Origin: JAUSPI01 sp964650385 | Lineage (GTDB): Bacteria; Desulfobacterota; Syntrophia; Syntrophales; JADFWA01 | Reading direction: 5' to 3' | DNA length: 64,000 nt | Assembly: GCA_964650385.1 (NCBI GenBank) | Contig: CAZYTP010000001.1 | Location: forward strand, 22,405 to 86,404 | Part shown: positions 54,650-64,000 of the stretch, in pieces | How positions within the stretch are numbered: position 1 is the first letter of the stretch | How the letters are laid out: each line of letters starts with the position of its first letter | Translations under genes and position numbers: made by a program | The notes under the pieces: model-generated | Databases searched by the model: none | What the model was told of the DNA's origin: nothing | What the model saw: only the letters and a program-made list of their open reading frames with translations

Positions 54650-55942
54650 ATGGGTTATCGTATATTTTTTTTCTGCCACAGTGCAGGGCTTTTAGACAGA
54701 GATCTGCACAATGCGTTTTGTGAGGCGGGTGCCGAGGTTCATATGGAAGAGATCAACTTCTTCCACACACCGGAAGGTCATTTAGCAGAAGCTTATAATT
54801 TTGAAGATATAGCACAAAAGATCAGAAACTTTCGACCAGACTTTGTCTTCTCCATAGAAGGACACGGACAGGACATTGAAGGCACATTTTCCCGAATGTA
54901 TGCCATTCTTGGAATCCCCTATGTAACCTGGTTCGCTGATGAACCGCCGCTCGTTGATGGCTGGGGCAACAGATATTGCCCGGAAAATTCTTTATTCCTG
55001 ATATTTGATGAAGCATATATGCCAGATGTGCGGACATTAGGGTTCTCTAACATCGAGGTGTTACCACTTGGAACAAACACAAAACGCTGGTCAATTGAAG
55101 TTGAAGGACATGACAAAAAACCCTTTGCTGTTGAAAATATATCTTTCGTCGGCAAGTTAGCAACCAACCAGGTCAAATATTTAATTGACAACCTCAAGAA
55201 CTACTGGCCGGAACTTGAACCGGAAATCATCGATTCAGCCACAAACAATTTTATCAATCACACAAATAAGGGAATCGAATGGGCTCTCGAAAAAAACCTA
55301 TCAGTAAATGGCCGCGTTCTTTCCCGTCCCTCGGAGGTTGCCTGGAAATTAGCCGGCAGCCTGATTGAAAGGAAGGCAAGCCTGGTGAACCAAGTTAATC
55401 ACATATCTGAATTATTATCTCTGGGTATAGCTGTATACGGTGACGATGAATGGAAATCTTATATTGATCCAAAATACGTGCGTGAAACAATCGATTATTA
55501 CGGACAGCAAATCAGAGATGTCTATCGATTCTCAAAAATAAACCTGAATATCTCCAAATTTCAATTGCTCACGACTGTTAATCAAAGAGTCTTTGATGTA
55601 CCCGCGGCAAGTGGATTTCTTTTAACCGACTTCCGCCCAAAGCTGGAAGACTTTTTTGCCATCGATAAGGAAGAACTGAAGCGAAAGTCAATTTATTACC
55701 TTGAACATGAGAAGGAACGCCTGCGGGTAATTGAAAGAGCAAAGGAACGGATACTCAAGGAACATGATTACTCACTGCGTATAAAGAAGCTGCTCTTGTG
55801 GGTGGCACGATTAAGGTGCAGTGAATTGTACCGTAGATTCGCAGATAATATCAAAACAGATAAAAACTTTGAAGCGGTCAGAAAAAATCTCAGTTTAACA
55901 GAAGAGACAGACAACACAGACAGGTTATTGAAAACGGTTTAA
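54650..55942 (+). CDS. CgeB-type (DUF3880) glycosyltransferase
   Basis: 430 residues. The N-terminal lobe is DUF3880-like (DFVFSIEGHGQDIEGTF, YVTWFADEPPLVDGW), and the C-terminal lobe is Glyco_trans_1_2 (INLNISKFQLLTTVNQRVFD, SGFLLTDFRPKLEDFF, KERILKEHDYSLRIK). It is the closest intact relative of the C-terminal part of the mosaic protein at 27619. ATG 54650 begins the conserved GYRIFFFCHSAG; a frame from 54569 runs through the REP element. Confidence 0.82.
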   Translation: MGYRIFFFCHSAGLLDRDLHNAFCEAGAEVHMEEINFFHTPEGHLAEAYNFEDIAQKIRNFRPDFVFSIEGHGQDIEGTFSRMYAILGIPYVTWFADEPPLVDGWGNRYCPENSLFLIFDEAYMPDVRTLGFSNIEVLPLGTNTKRWSIEVEGHDKKPFAVENISFVGKLATNQVKYLIDNLKNYWPELEPEIIDSATNNFINHTNKGIEWALEKNLSVNGRVLSRPSEVAWKLAGSLIERKASLVNQVNHISELLSLGIAVYGDDEWKSYIDPKYVRETIDYYGQQIRDVYRFSKINLNISKFQLLTTVNQRVFDVPAASGFLLTDFRPKLEDFFAIDKEELKRKSIYYLEHEKERLRVIERAKERILKEHDYSLRIKKLLLWVARLRCSELYRRFADNIKTDKNFEAVRKNLSLTEETDNTDRLLKTV

Positions 55943-56084
55943 TCATTGTCCTTCCCTATGGCCAATCGGTCACAACAAGGTATTAACATCATAGAAACAA
56001 TCTATTTTTCAGATGCTATTGCTTAGTCTCTATGGGCATGCGAATACATTCATGATGAACGCGATAAAATAACGGAGAATAAAT

Positions 56085-57080
56085 ATGCGAATATTAGTAG
56101 TCGGTGCAATACAGGGTGGTACAGTGCCAATAGGCCACGCCATCTGTTCGGCATTTAATCAATTAGGACAGGATACCTGTTTTGTTGATTTTTCTGACCT
56201 TCTCGAAGAATTCAAAGAGGTCAGGTCTGTTGATGACTTTGAGCAATCCTGCCAGTTTCACGTCAAATACAAAACCAGACTATTAGAAAAGGTTGTTGAT
56301 TTTGTGCCTGATGTTATTTTCGGAGTTGCCCAATCTCCACTGAATGACACCGAAATCCTAACAGAATTGAAAAAAGCCGGTATCACTCTGTGTTATTGGT
56401 TTCTTGAAGATTATCAGATTTTTGATTACTGGAAAGCAATTGCACCATATTTTGATTATTTTTTTACCATACAAAAAGATCCGTTCTGGGAACAGTTGAA
56501 AGAAATAGATTGCCACAATTATCACTATTTGCCCGCAGCGTTCGACTCTGATTTGGAATGTCCCGCAAAGGAGAGAGAACCTGCAATTCCTGTTTCCTTC
56601 GTTGGAGCACCTTATCTTAACCGAGTTCATTTCTTTGGTAAATTAAGCCGAGGTGATTTTAAAATCTATGGGGATGGATGGGATAAGTATTCTAACCCGT
56701 CAATTGTTGTCGGCGACCGTCGAGTAACGGAATTGGAGGCCCGAAATATTTACCAGCGGTCTCTTATTAACATCAATCTCCATTCATCGACCATTGCCAA
56801 CGGCTTTGGAAGAGGAGACTTTATAAATCCCAGAACCTTTGAACTGGCCGGCCTTGGGGTATTTCAATTGACCGATATGCGGAAACTGCTGCCATTTCAT
56901 TTCGATCCTGCTGATGAAATTGTGGCGTTAAGCAACTGGGAGGACATGCAAAATGCAATAGACTATTTTCTTGAGCATGATGCAGAGCGAGAGATGTATG
57001 CAAAAAGGGCGCAAGAGCGTGTATTAAATGAACATACATATCTACACCGGGCACAGGAGATTTTGAACATCATATCTTAA
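56085..57080 (+). CDS. CgeB-type glycosyltransferase
   Basis: 331 residues in two lobes: MRILVVGAIQGGTVPIGHAI at the start, VIFGVAQSPLNDTEIL, then YQRSLININLHSS, GDFINPRTFELAGLGVFQLT and a C-terminal RVLNEHTYLHRAQEIL. The acceptor is unknown. A GGAG site precedes the ATG by seven bases. It shares the HTY...HR ending with other CgeB-like proteins here. Confidence 0.8.
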   Translation: MRILVVGAIQGGTVPIGHAICSAFNQLGQDTCFVDFSDLLEEFKEVRSVDDFEQSCQFHVKYKTRLLEKVVDFVPDVIFGVAQSPLNDTEILTELKKAGITLCYWFLEDYQIFDYWKAIAPYFDYFFTIQKDPFWEQLKEIDCHNYHYLPAAFDSDLECPAKEREPAIPVSFVGAPYLNRVHFFGKLSRGDFKIYGDGWDKYSNPSIVVGDRRVTELEARNIYQRSLININLHSSTIANGFGRGDFINPRTFELAGLGVFQLTDMRKLLPFHFDPADEIVALSNWEDMQNAIDYFLEHDAEREMYAKRAQERVLNEHTYLHRAQEILNIIS

Positions 57081-57155
57081 AGTCCATTCTTTAGATATGC
57101 TATTCCAAAAAATCTATATCAACGAACACATTGAAGATTCGAAGGGAGACATAAC

Positions 57156-58799
57156 GTGGAAAAAAAAAGATTCTTAATCATACATCTCAGCCGCCTCGGT
57201 GACATGCTCCAGAGCCTCCCGGCTATAAAATTATTAAAGGAAGAACAGCCCCAAAGCAAAATTACCTGCCTGGGTATAGCAGAATTTTGTCAAATCCTAA
57301 AAAATGTTCCATGGATTGACAATTTGGTCACCATCCCATGGCATGAAATCAGCGTAGTCATGGGGGAACATGATGAAGTACGAGTTGAAGCTCTTGATCG
57401 CCTGTTGCAAGAGATCCCCGAGCTTAACAAGGAATATGATACGGTGATTAACCTGACCCATAACTGGGGCAGCACTTACTTATCAGAAAAAGTGAAGGCC
57501 AGGGAAAAAACCGGGAGGGTCTTTTCGGAAAATGATGAAGTTAAAGTATCCGGGAAATGGGGAAAATACCTTTTTGCTATGGTTAAAAACCAGGAAGACA
57601 ATTTATTTAATCTGGTCGATATTTATATGGGGATGGCCGGTGTGGCCAACAGACCTGTAGCACAATATCTGCCTACTAAACCTGAAACTGATTCCATCTG
57701 TATCTCTCATTTAGCAAATCTTGGCTACGATACCGGCAAGTTATCTATTGGTTTTCAGCTCGGAACAAATAATTTTAACAAGAAATGGCCCTTGGAAAAA
57801 TTTGTCAAACTGGGCCAAATCCTTATTAATGATTTGAATGCCCAAATAATACTGTTCGGTTCTTATAGTGAAAAGGAATTCGCGGACAGGTTTAAAAATT
57901 TGGCCGATTACCCTTTTATCAGTCTCATAGGACAAACTGATTTGGAGGAAATAGGATCATATTTAAAACAAATAGATGTACTTGTAAGTAATGATACAGG
58001 CCCTATGCATATTGCCGCCGCGGTTGGAACTAAAGTTGTCGGAATCTTTTCGGGAATAGCTTATTTCGGCGTTGGTGGTCCTTACGGTTCCGGCAATATT
58101 GCCATTCAGTCAAACTATTCCTGTGCACCGTGTACAGGGTCAACCGCTTGTTCAAATCCGCTGTGCAGGCAAAGCATCAAACCTGAAACAGTGGCACAAG
58201 GAGTCAAAATAGCCTTAGGCCGGGAAGAAAACCTGTCATTTTATGATAACGGGGCAAGCCTATATAAAGCTTCTTTCAACGCAAACGGAACACTGCAATA
58301 TCAATTGATCAATAAAAACACAGACAGCTTTCTCCCATGGTTGCAATTGTCCAACTACACAAGGGCGGTTATCGGCCGAAATCTTTGGAGCAACTGGCTC
58401 GGCCTGCAATCAACCACTATTGATTCTGATTCAGGAAAACAAAATGGCCAGTTAGATGAAGTTCTGTCGGATTTTTCCCAGGCCTGCACTTCTTATAAGG
58501 GAATATATGGGGATGGAAAAAGATTGTGCCAAAAGATAATCAGTGAATTTCAAAAAGAAAATAAGAATTTCCAAATGATACAGATTATGGTTGATTCCTT
58601 AAGGCAAGTTGAAGAAAGGATAAAGGCCATGGAAGGCCCTTTGTCCTTTCTTAAAGAAATTCATGGTTATTATATGGCCGAAACTAAAATGTGTGATTTT
58701 CCCGAGCTTGCCAACGAATTTCTGGAGACATATACGGTATTAAATAATATCTCCACAAGTTTCGAAACATCCCTGCAGCAAATTGCCTGCCACCGGTAA
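57156..58799 (+). CDS. GT9-family glycosyltransferase with C-terminal extension
   Basis: 547 residues. Residues 1-360 are a heptosyltransferase-like GT9 enzyme: FLIIHLSRLGDMLQSLPAIK, IGFQLGTNNFNKKWPLEKF and VLVSNDTGPMHIAAAVGTKV with GGPYGSG. A cysteine cluster (CAPCTGSTACSNPLC) follows, and the last ~180 residues are helical with no named domain. GTG start behind AAGGGAG. The donor is probably an NDP-heptose from the cassette upstream. Confidence 0.87.
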   Translation: MEKKRFLIIHLSRLGDMLQSLPAIKLLKEEQPQSKITCLGIAEFCQILKNVPWIDNLVTIPWHEISVVMGEHDEVRVEALDRLLQEIPELNKEYDTVINLTHNWGSTYLSEKVKAREKTGRVFSENDEVKVSGKWGKYLFAMVKNQEDNLFNLVDIYMGMAGVANRPVAQYLPTKPETDSICISHLANLGYDTGKLSIGFQLGTNNFNKKWPLEKFVKLGQILINDLNAQIILFGSYSEKEFADRFKNLADYPFISLIGQTDLEEIGSYLKQIDVLVSNDTGPMHIAAAVGTKVVGIFSGIAYFGVGGPYGSGNIAIQSNYSCAPCTGSTACSNPLCRQSIKPETVAQGVKIALGREENLSFYDNGASLYKASFNANGTLQYQLINKNTDSFLPWLQLSNYTRAVIGRNLWSNWLGLQSTTIDSDSGKQNGQLDEVLSDFSQACTSYKGIYGDGKRLCQKIISEFQKENKNFQMIQIMVDSLRQVEERIKAMEGPLSFLKEIHGYYMAETKMCDFPELANEFLETYTVLNNISTSFETSLQQIACHR

Positions 58800-58810
58800 T
58801 CTAATAAAAT

Positions 58811-61120
58811 ATGCGAAACGAACAACATACACACAAAGAGCCCCCATCAACATGTAGCCGGCAACTATCAGAAAATGCATTGGCAATGGCTATCCGCAAT
58901 CATGAAGCCGGCCATCTACAGAAAGCAGAAGACATTTACCGTAAGATTCTTGAAAAGAATCCAAATAATTCTGACGTGCTAAATTTAATGGGTATTCTTG
59001 CCAACCAAAGAAAAAGGCCTGCTGATGCCGAAGATCTCATCAGGCAAGCCATTTCAAAAAACGGCCTGGTTCCGTCTTACCACAACAACCTTGGCATAAT
59101 ATTGCAGAGTCAGGGCAAACTTGACAATGCCATCCAATGTTATCAAAAAGCCTTGACCCTGGAACCGGACTTTACAGAGGCTCATATTAACCTGGGCATA
59201 ACGCTTCAGACTCAAGGCAAGCTTGATGATGCTATCAAACATTATCAAACTGCTCTGCACCTGCAACCAGATTTGGCAAAGATACACTTCAACATGGGGG
59301 TTGCCCTTTATGATCAAGGTGAATTTGACGCGGCGATTGAGTCATATAAGAAAGCAATTCAATTGGAACCAGGTATCGCTGAGGGATACAACAATCTTGG
59401 CCTTGCGCTTGGAAAGCAGGGTAAACTTGAGGAGGCTATTGAACATTATAGAAAGGCAATTCACATAAAGCCGGATTACGCCGAGGTGCATGGCAATCTT
59501 GGTACTGCGCTTAGAGATCAGGGCATACTTGGAAAGGCCGAAGAATGTTACAGGCAGGCAATCCACCTGAAACCGGACTGTGCTGAGATACATGGTAATC
59601 TTGGTACAATACTCAGGGATCAAGGAAGACTTGGGGAGGCCATTGAGTGCTATCAAAAGGCGCTTTACCTAACCCCGAATTACCCTGAAGGCCACAACAA
59701 TCTTGGCGGTATATTCAGAGACCAGGGTAAAATTGACAAGGCTATTGAATTTTTTCATAAAGAGCTGCAATTGAAACCCAACTTATCGTTTGTTCATTCC
59801 AACCTTCTGCTTACTTTACACTACAATGACACAATTGATCCGATTCAGTTATTTTCGCATCATCAGCAATGGGCAGAACAACAAGCCACTCCAGTTTCAA
59901 AAAAAACGCAATCTCACATCAATGACAAATCACCAAACCGCCGTCTCCGCATTGGTTACTTTTCTCCGGATTTTCGGATGCATTCCGTGGCTTACTTTAT
60001 AGAACCGATACTTTCTTCTCACAATCCCGACACATTTGAGATTATTTGTTATTCGAATGTCATTTCTCCCGATCTGGTAACACATCGTCTCAAAGGCCTG
60101 GCAAGCTGTTGGCGAAACATTGTTGGTATGTCCGACGAACGGGTGGAGGATTTGATACGTAACGACCAGATAGACATTCTCGTTGATCTTGCAGGGCACA
60201 CAGCCAATAACCACATGCTCCTTTTTGCCAAAAAGCCGGCACCGGTGCAGGTGACCTACCTGGGGTATCCGAACACTACGGGCCTGCCAACCATGGATTA
60301 CCGTATAACAGACGAATGGGCCGATCCCATTGGTCAGACGGAGCATTTACACACAGAAGAACTGACTCGACTTCCCAAGAGTTTTCTTTGTTACAAGCCT
60401 CCGGAAAATGCTCCCGAAGTATTGAGTCTTCCTGCTCTGAGTAAGGGTAATGTAACATTTGGATCATTTAATAATCGATCCAAAGTTACGCCTGAAACAG
60501 TAAAAATCTGGTCGGCCATTTTAAAAGCAGTTTTGAATTCCCGATTGATATTGAAATCGAAGGCCCTTAACGACAAGGAAACATGCCAAGTCCTCCGGGA
60601 AATGTTTTTTGAAAATGGTGTGTCGCCAGAACAAATCGAACTTGTTGGTTACCTCCCTTTCGAACAGCATCTACGACTTTACAACCGTATTGATATCGGC
60701 CTGGATACATTTCCCTATAATGGAACCACAACCACCTGTGAAGCCATGTGGATGGGAGTTCCCGTGATTACATTGGCGGGAAAGTCTCATGCCTCTCGTG
60801 TCGGAGTAAGTCTGCTATCTAACGTAGGGTTATCTGAACTTATTGCCGAATCGACCGAAGACTACATAAAAAAGGCCGTAACCCTCGCCGACAATTTAGA
60901 TAAACTCCAGGATCTGCGAGCAAATTTACGTCCTTTGATGGCCCGTTCTCCCTTGATGGATGCAACAGGCTTCACACGATCCTTGGAAGCAGCGTATCGT
61001 AAAATGTGGAAGCGGTGGTGTGTACATGCCCAAAATCAGCATCAGAAAAATAAAACCTCACATTCTCATGCCGAAAGAGAACACACCACGCCTAAACCGA
61101 TTACTTCAGAATGGGGTTGA
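58811..61120 (+). CDS. TPR-GT41 O-linked GlcNAc-transferase (OGT/SPINDLY)-like
   Basis: 769 residues. Nine TPR units (~20-335) are followed by a GT41 catalytic domain (~375-735). It has RIGYFSPDFRMHSVAYF with the His matching human OGT H498, NNRSKVTPETVKIW with the Lys matching K842, and YNGTTTTCEAMWMGVPVITL for nucleotide binding. OGTs glycosylate Ser/Thr of proteins, with TPRs selecting the substrate. The domain is the most direct hint that this island glycosylates a protein. The segment 60142-60196 is identical to 63946-64000 in the next GT41 gene. Confidence 0.92.
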   Translation: MRNEQHTHKEPPSTCSRQLSENALAMAIRNHEAGHLQKAEDIYRKILEKNPNNSDVLNLMGILANQRKRPADAEDLIRQAISKNGLVPSYHNNLGIILQSQGKLDNAIQCYQKALTLEPDFTEAHINLGITLQTQGKLDDAIKHYQTALHLQPDLAKIHFNMGVALYDQGEFDAAIESYKKAIQLEPGIAEGYNNLGLALGKQGKLEEAIEHYRKAIHIKPDYAEVHGNLGTALRDQGILGKAEECYRQAIHLKPDCAEIHGNLGTILRDQGRLGEAIECYQKALYLTPNYPEGHNNLGGIFRDQGKIDKAIEFFHKELQLKPNLSFVHSNLLLTLHYNDTIDPIQLFSHHQQWAEQQATPVSKKTQSHINDKSPNRRLRIGYFSPDFRMHSVAYFIEPILSSHNPDTFEIICYSNVISPDLVTHRLKGLASCWRNIVGMSDERVEDLIRNDQIDILVDLAGHTANNHMLLFAKKPAPVQVTYLGYPNTTGLPTMDYRITDEWADPIGQTEHLHTEELTRLPKSFLCYKPPENAPEVLSLPALSKGNVTFGSFNNRSKVTPETVKIWSAILKAVLNSRLILKSKALNDKETCQVLREMFFENGVSPEQIELVGYLPFEQHLRLYNRIDIGLDTFPYNGTTTTCEAMWMGVPVITLAGKSHASRVGVSLLSNVGLSELIAESTEDYIKKAVTLADNLDKLQDLRANLRPLMARSPLMDATGFTRSLEAAYRKMWKRWCVHAQNQHQKNKTSHSHAEREHTTPKPITSEWG

Positions 61121-61698
61121 CCATGAACAAAAAGAACAGAGTGACGAGTAAATACAGAAAACTGCACATCGGTGGCAAGATTCCCCATTCGGACTGGGAG
61201 ATATTTAACGCTATACCCGACACAGATGTGGATCATGTTGGGAATGCCAAAGATTTATCATGCTTCAGCGATGAAACCTTTGCCGAGATCTACGCCTCCC
61301 ACGTATTGGAACATTTCGATTATGTGGGGGAACTTGATACGGTACTTAAAGAGTGGTGTCGCGTGCTTCGGTCGGGCGGTAAACTTTATATCAGCGTGCC
61401 TGACATGGATAAACTTGCCAATCTATTCCTTATGAAGGACAAGCTAAGCCCGCAGGAACGCTTCCATGTGATGCGTATGATGTTCGGTGGCCATACCGAT
61501 AAGTATGACTACCATCAAGTTGGATTAAACCAAGAGTTTCTGGCATCATTTTTACTCCATGCAGGTTTCTCTAATCTTAAAATAGTCGAAAATTTTGGCA
61601 TCTTTAATGATACCAGCACTCTGAAGGTTCTTGGTATTCCAATCAGTGTCAATATTGAGGCACAGAAGGTTGCCGTTGAACCCGAAAAAACCAAATAA
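61111..61698 (+). CDS. SAM-dependent methyltransferase-like protein
   Basis: 195 residues of the short methyltransferase type that often lies in glycan clusters: RKLHIGGKIPHSDWEIF, VGNAKDLSCFSDETFAEIYA, SHVLEHFDYVGELDTVLKEW and LRSGGKLYISVPDMDKL. The SAM-binding glycine loop is replaced by KLHIGG, as in other members. The start is either ATG 61111, overlapping the GT41 stop, or 61123. No substrate is known. Confidence 0.75.
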   Translation: MGLTMNKKNRVTSKYRKLHIGGKIPHSDWEIFNAIPDTDVDHVGNAKDLSCFSDETFAEIYASHVLEHFDYVGELDTVLKEWCRVLRSGGKLYISVPDMDKLANLFLMKDKLSPQERFHVMRMMFGGHTDKYDYHQVGLNQEFLASFLLHAGFSNLKIVENFGIFNDTSTLKVLGIPISVNIEAQKVAVEPEKTK

Positions 61699-61807
61699 TC
61701 CAAATGTATCATTAAAACATCTGTCGAAATCGCAATAACCAGATTCATCAGGAAAAGCATCACGTGTACACCTGGGGAATCATCACTTGAATATCTGGAG
61801 GAACGAT

Positions 61808-62623
61808 ATGGCACTTCTTGAAATCAGACGAAAGTCATTAGTAAAACCCGAGAGCATTTATCTTCATAAATATAGAAAGAACGTAACATCCCAACTCGGT
61901 GAAGATGGTGTGATCGAAAAAATCTTTGAAATAACAGGTACTCAAAATAAATGGTGCGTTGAGTTTGGAGCCTGGGATGGAAAGCACTTCAGCACTACGT
62001 GGTCTCTTCTTAACATAAAAGGATGGAAAGGTGTGCTTATTGAGGGAGATAAAAACAAATTTATCGAATTGGAAAACAATTATAAAGGTAACGAAAATGC
62101 CGTTCTATTGAATAAATACATACAAGTAAGTAACGAAAACTCCCTTGATGCAATACTAAAGCAAACCGACTTGCCGGAAAACTTCGATTTCTTAAGTATA
62201 GATGTTGACGGTATGGACTGGCATATCTGGGACTCTGTCTCAGATTATAGCCCACGTGTTGTCGTCATTGAATTTAACCCAACGATCCCCAATGATATAT
62301 ATTTCGTTCAAGACATGGATATGTCCATGAATCATGGCTCTTCTTTACTTGCCATGATTGATCTCGCAAAAAAGAAGGGTTACGAGTTAATTGCAACAAC
62401 CGAATGGAACGCATTCTTTGTACAAAAAGAGCTTTTTCATCTTTTTAATATAAAAGATAACGATATCGATTCGATGCATTCTCTGGGTAATTTAGAAAGC
62501 AGACTGTTCCAATTGTACGATGGGACATTAGTTATCAGTGGGTGTACTCATCTTGTGTGGAAAGGTATCCCCATAAACCAAAGTGATATTCAGATACTCC
62601 CTGTAGCACTTCGGAAGTATTAG
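61808..62623 (+). CDS. FkbM-like SAM-dependent methyltransferase
   Basis: 271 residues. VTSQLGEDGVIEKIFEITG, WCVEFGAWDGKHFSTTW (SAM site), VLIEGDKNKFIELE and FDFLSIDVDGMDWHIW follow the FkbM/Methyltransf_21 pattern. Such enzymes O-methylate sugars or polyketides. An AGGAGG-type site lies before ATG 61808. The 198 bases after it hold no gene but include G-rich and C-rich blocks (62634, 62674) that could pair as a hairpin. Confidence 0.82.
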   Translation: MALLEIRRKSLVKPESIYLHKYRKNVTSQLGEDGVIEKIFEITGTQNKWCVEFGAWDGKHFSTTWSLLNIKGWKGVLIEGDKNKFIELENNYKGNENAVLLNKYIQVSNENSLDAILKQTDLPENFDFLSIDVDGMDWHIWDSVSDYSPRVVVIEFNPTIPNDIYFVQDMDMSMNHGSSLLAMIDLAKKKGYELIATTEWNAFFVQKELFHLFNIKDNDIDSMHSLGNLESRLFQLYDGTLVISGCTHLVWKGIPINQSDIQILPVALRKY

Positions 62624-62821
62624 TAGGGGGAGAATTTGTACGATAGGCGATCTGCTCCCTCCCCCCGAATCGAAGATGGAATCAGGAAAAATGTTACGAC
62701 TACAGTAAACCGTACTGCCGATGAGGAAAAGAGCAAAACAAAAAGATGGCCCAAAGACGTTATATGTTGAACAGTATTTTGGTTTAAGCCACTTATATAA
62801 CGAAACGGAAGAGAGTAAAAA

Positions 62822-64000
62822 TTGAGCAACAATAAGTTTAAGGAAAATATCTCCTCAATTCAAGATCAGCAATACATGGCAGACGTATTTGCAACCGGAT
62901 TGCAATATCACCAAACCGGAGATTTCCTGCAAGCAGAAGAAATATACCAACAGATCTTACAAAGAAATCCAAATCAGCCGGAGGTCTTGCACCAACTTGG
63001 TCTCTTATACTACCAGGTTGGAAAATATGATTTTGGCGTTAAGTTCATAAAAAAATCCATCGCTCTAAATCCTTTCGTACCTTCATATTACAACAATCTT
63101 GGTATAGTCCTAAGAAATAAAGGAGATACTGATGCCGCTATCCAAAGTTATCAAGAAGCCCTGCGACTAAATCCTGACTTTGCCGCACCGCATCTTAATT
63201 TAGGCGTTGCACTACAGAAACAGGGGAAACTCGACAAGGCAATCAAACATTACCAAGAAGCCATTCGACTAAAACCAGACTATGCTGAAGCACATAGCAA
63301 TATAAGTGTCGTGCTGCAAAACCAGGGTAAATTAGACGAGTCAATCAAGCATTGCCGCGAAGCACTTCGCCTGAAACCCGACTTTGCCGATGCACATTAT
63401 AATATGGGTAATTCCTTGGAAAACAAGGGGAAATTTAAGGAAGCAATCGGACACTACCGTGAAGCCATACACCTTGAACCGAACAATGCCAAAGCTCATA
63501 GTAACATAGGCACCATATTACAAATTCAAGGCAAACTCGACGAGGCTATAAAGCTTTTTCGACAAGCAATCCGGATTAAACACGACTATACAGAAGCTCA
63601 TTCAAACCTGGTAATGACTCTAAACTATCAATCAGGTATAAATCCTTTGCACATTTTCTCCGAACATCTCTGTTGGGCGGTAAAGCATGCTCCCCCATGG
63701 GTGGCTTCAATCAGGTTACATTCCAACGAAAAAACAACCGGTCGCAAGTTACGCATCGGATATGTCTCACCGGATTTTCGCGCACATTCCGTGGCCTTCT
63801 TCACGGAACCTGTGTTGCGTGCTCATGATCGTGCTGACTTTGAGATTTATTGCTACTCTAATGTTACCCAACCCGATTCAGTAACAAATCGTCTTAAAGG
63901 CCTGTCAGACTGTTGGCGAAACATTGTTGGAATGTCCGACAAACAGGTGGAGGATTTGATACGTAACGACCAGATAGACATTCTCGTTGATCTTGCAGGG
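62822..64000 (+). CDS. TPR-GT41 glycosyltransferase, incomplete at window end
   Basis: 393 codons are open from a TTG at 62822 to the end of the window. Seven TPR units cover ~20-260, and the GT41 domain begins with LRIGYVSPDFRAHSVAFFTE (OGT H498 equivalent present) before the sequence is cut. It is a tandem paralogue of the GT41 gene at 58811, with two fewer TPRs. The TTG start has only a weak GAAGAGAG site, and the next in-frame ATG is at about 62876, so the start is uncertain. Confidence 0.88.
   Translation, partial: MSNNKFKENISSIQDQQYMADVFATGLQYHQTGDFLQAEEIYQQILQRNPNQPEVLHQLGLLYYQVGKYDFGVKFIKKSIALNPFVPSYYNNLGIVLRNKGDTDAAIQSYQEALRLNPDFAAPHLNLGVALQKQGKLDKAIKHYQEAIRLKPDYAEAHSNISVVLQNQGKLDESIKHCREALRLKPDFADAHYNMGNSLENKGKFKEAIGHYREAIHLEPNNAKAHSNIGTILQIQGKLDEAIKLFRQAIRIKHDYTEAHSNLVMTLNYQSGINPLHIFSEHLCWAVKHAPPWVASIRLHSNEKTTGRKLRIGYVSPDFRAHSVAFFTEPVLRAHDRADFEIYCYSNVTQPDSVTNRLKGLSDCWRNIVGMSDKQVEDLIRNDQIDILVDLAG

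Noticed and set aside
62624..62700. Terminator after the FkbM-like gene
   Set aside because: The GGGGGAG and CTCCC blocks can pair, but the loop is long and no T tract follows.
1..64000. rRNA and tRNA genes
   Set aside because: I looked through the non-coding gaps for tRNA-like cloverleaves ending in CCA and conserved rRNA segments and saw none; a tRNAscan run would settle this.

Overview
This window looks like part of the chromosome of an anaerobic, motile, Gram-negative bacterium. Evidence is a CO dehydrogenase/acetyl-CoA synthase locus (Wood-Ljungdahl pathway), a chemotaxis operon, sigma-54-type promoters, PAS/GGDEF and hybrid-kinase signalling genes, and a very long heptose and glycosyltransferase island. 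A member of the Desulfobacterota fits best, but Nitrospirota, Planctomycetota (anammox) or Omnitrophota cannot be excluded from sequence alone. No rRNA, tRNA or CRISPR array was seen.

Region 1 (1-5357, minus strand apart from a fragment at the left edge): a GpsA-like dehydrogenase, then an acs locus. acsA is intact. acsB stops inside its A-cluster domain and its end is fused out of frame to the last ~78 codons of a RACo/AcsV-type corrinoid-protein activator, so a stretch of the operon seems to have been lost. Region 2 (6160-18179): a ParA ATPase, two uncharacterised acidic or zinc-ribbon proteins, receiver proteins, a wrecked hybrid histidine kinase, and a co-directional chemotaxis operon cheR-cheD-cheY-cheX-cheB-cheA plus a second cheY-cheX pair. 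No cheW or chemoreceptor gene is present here.

Region 3 (18309-25340, mostly minus): a formylglycine-generating-enzyme-like protein with a tandemly repeated acidic linker, a class III nucleotide cyclase homologue, a decayed IS200/REP-type transposase, a PAS-PAS-GGDEF diguanylate cyclase, a receiver-domain fragment, and a sigma-54-like promoter with a structured ~200-nt leader in front of a small conserved-looking protein.

Region 4 (25341-64000, almost all plus): about 38 kb of glycan genes. It has CgeB/DUF3880-type glycosyltransferases, GT4, GT2, GT9 and GT41 (OGT/SPINDLY-like) enzymes, many fused to TPRs. A translationally coupled cassette (37531-47547) holds an HldE-like kinase/nucleotidyltransferase with reversed domain order, GmhB, an HddC-like nucleotidyltransferase, GmhA, two NAD-dependent sugar dehydratases/epimerases, a split transketolase, a zinc-type dehydrogenase and a HAD-kinase fusion. 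A run of SAM methyltransferases follows. Together these genes probably make NDP-heptose and a further modified sugar and transfer them to a surface structure. Flagellin is a reasonable target given the chemotaxis genes nearby, but this is inference.

The window shows several genome-decay signs: two deletions apparently joined at short microhomologies, frameshifted genes, a 4-bp repeat that truncates a glycosyltransferase, REP-like palindromes and near-identical tracts between tandem GT41 genes.
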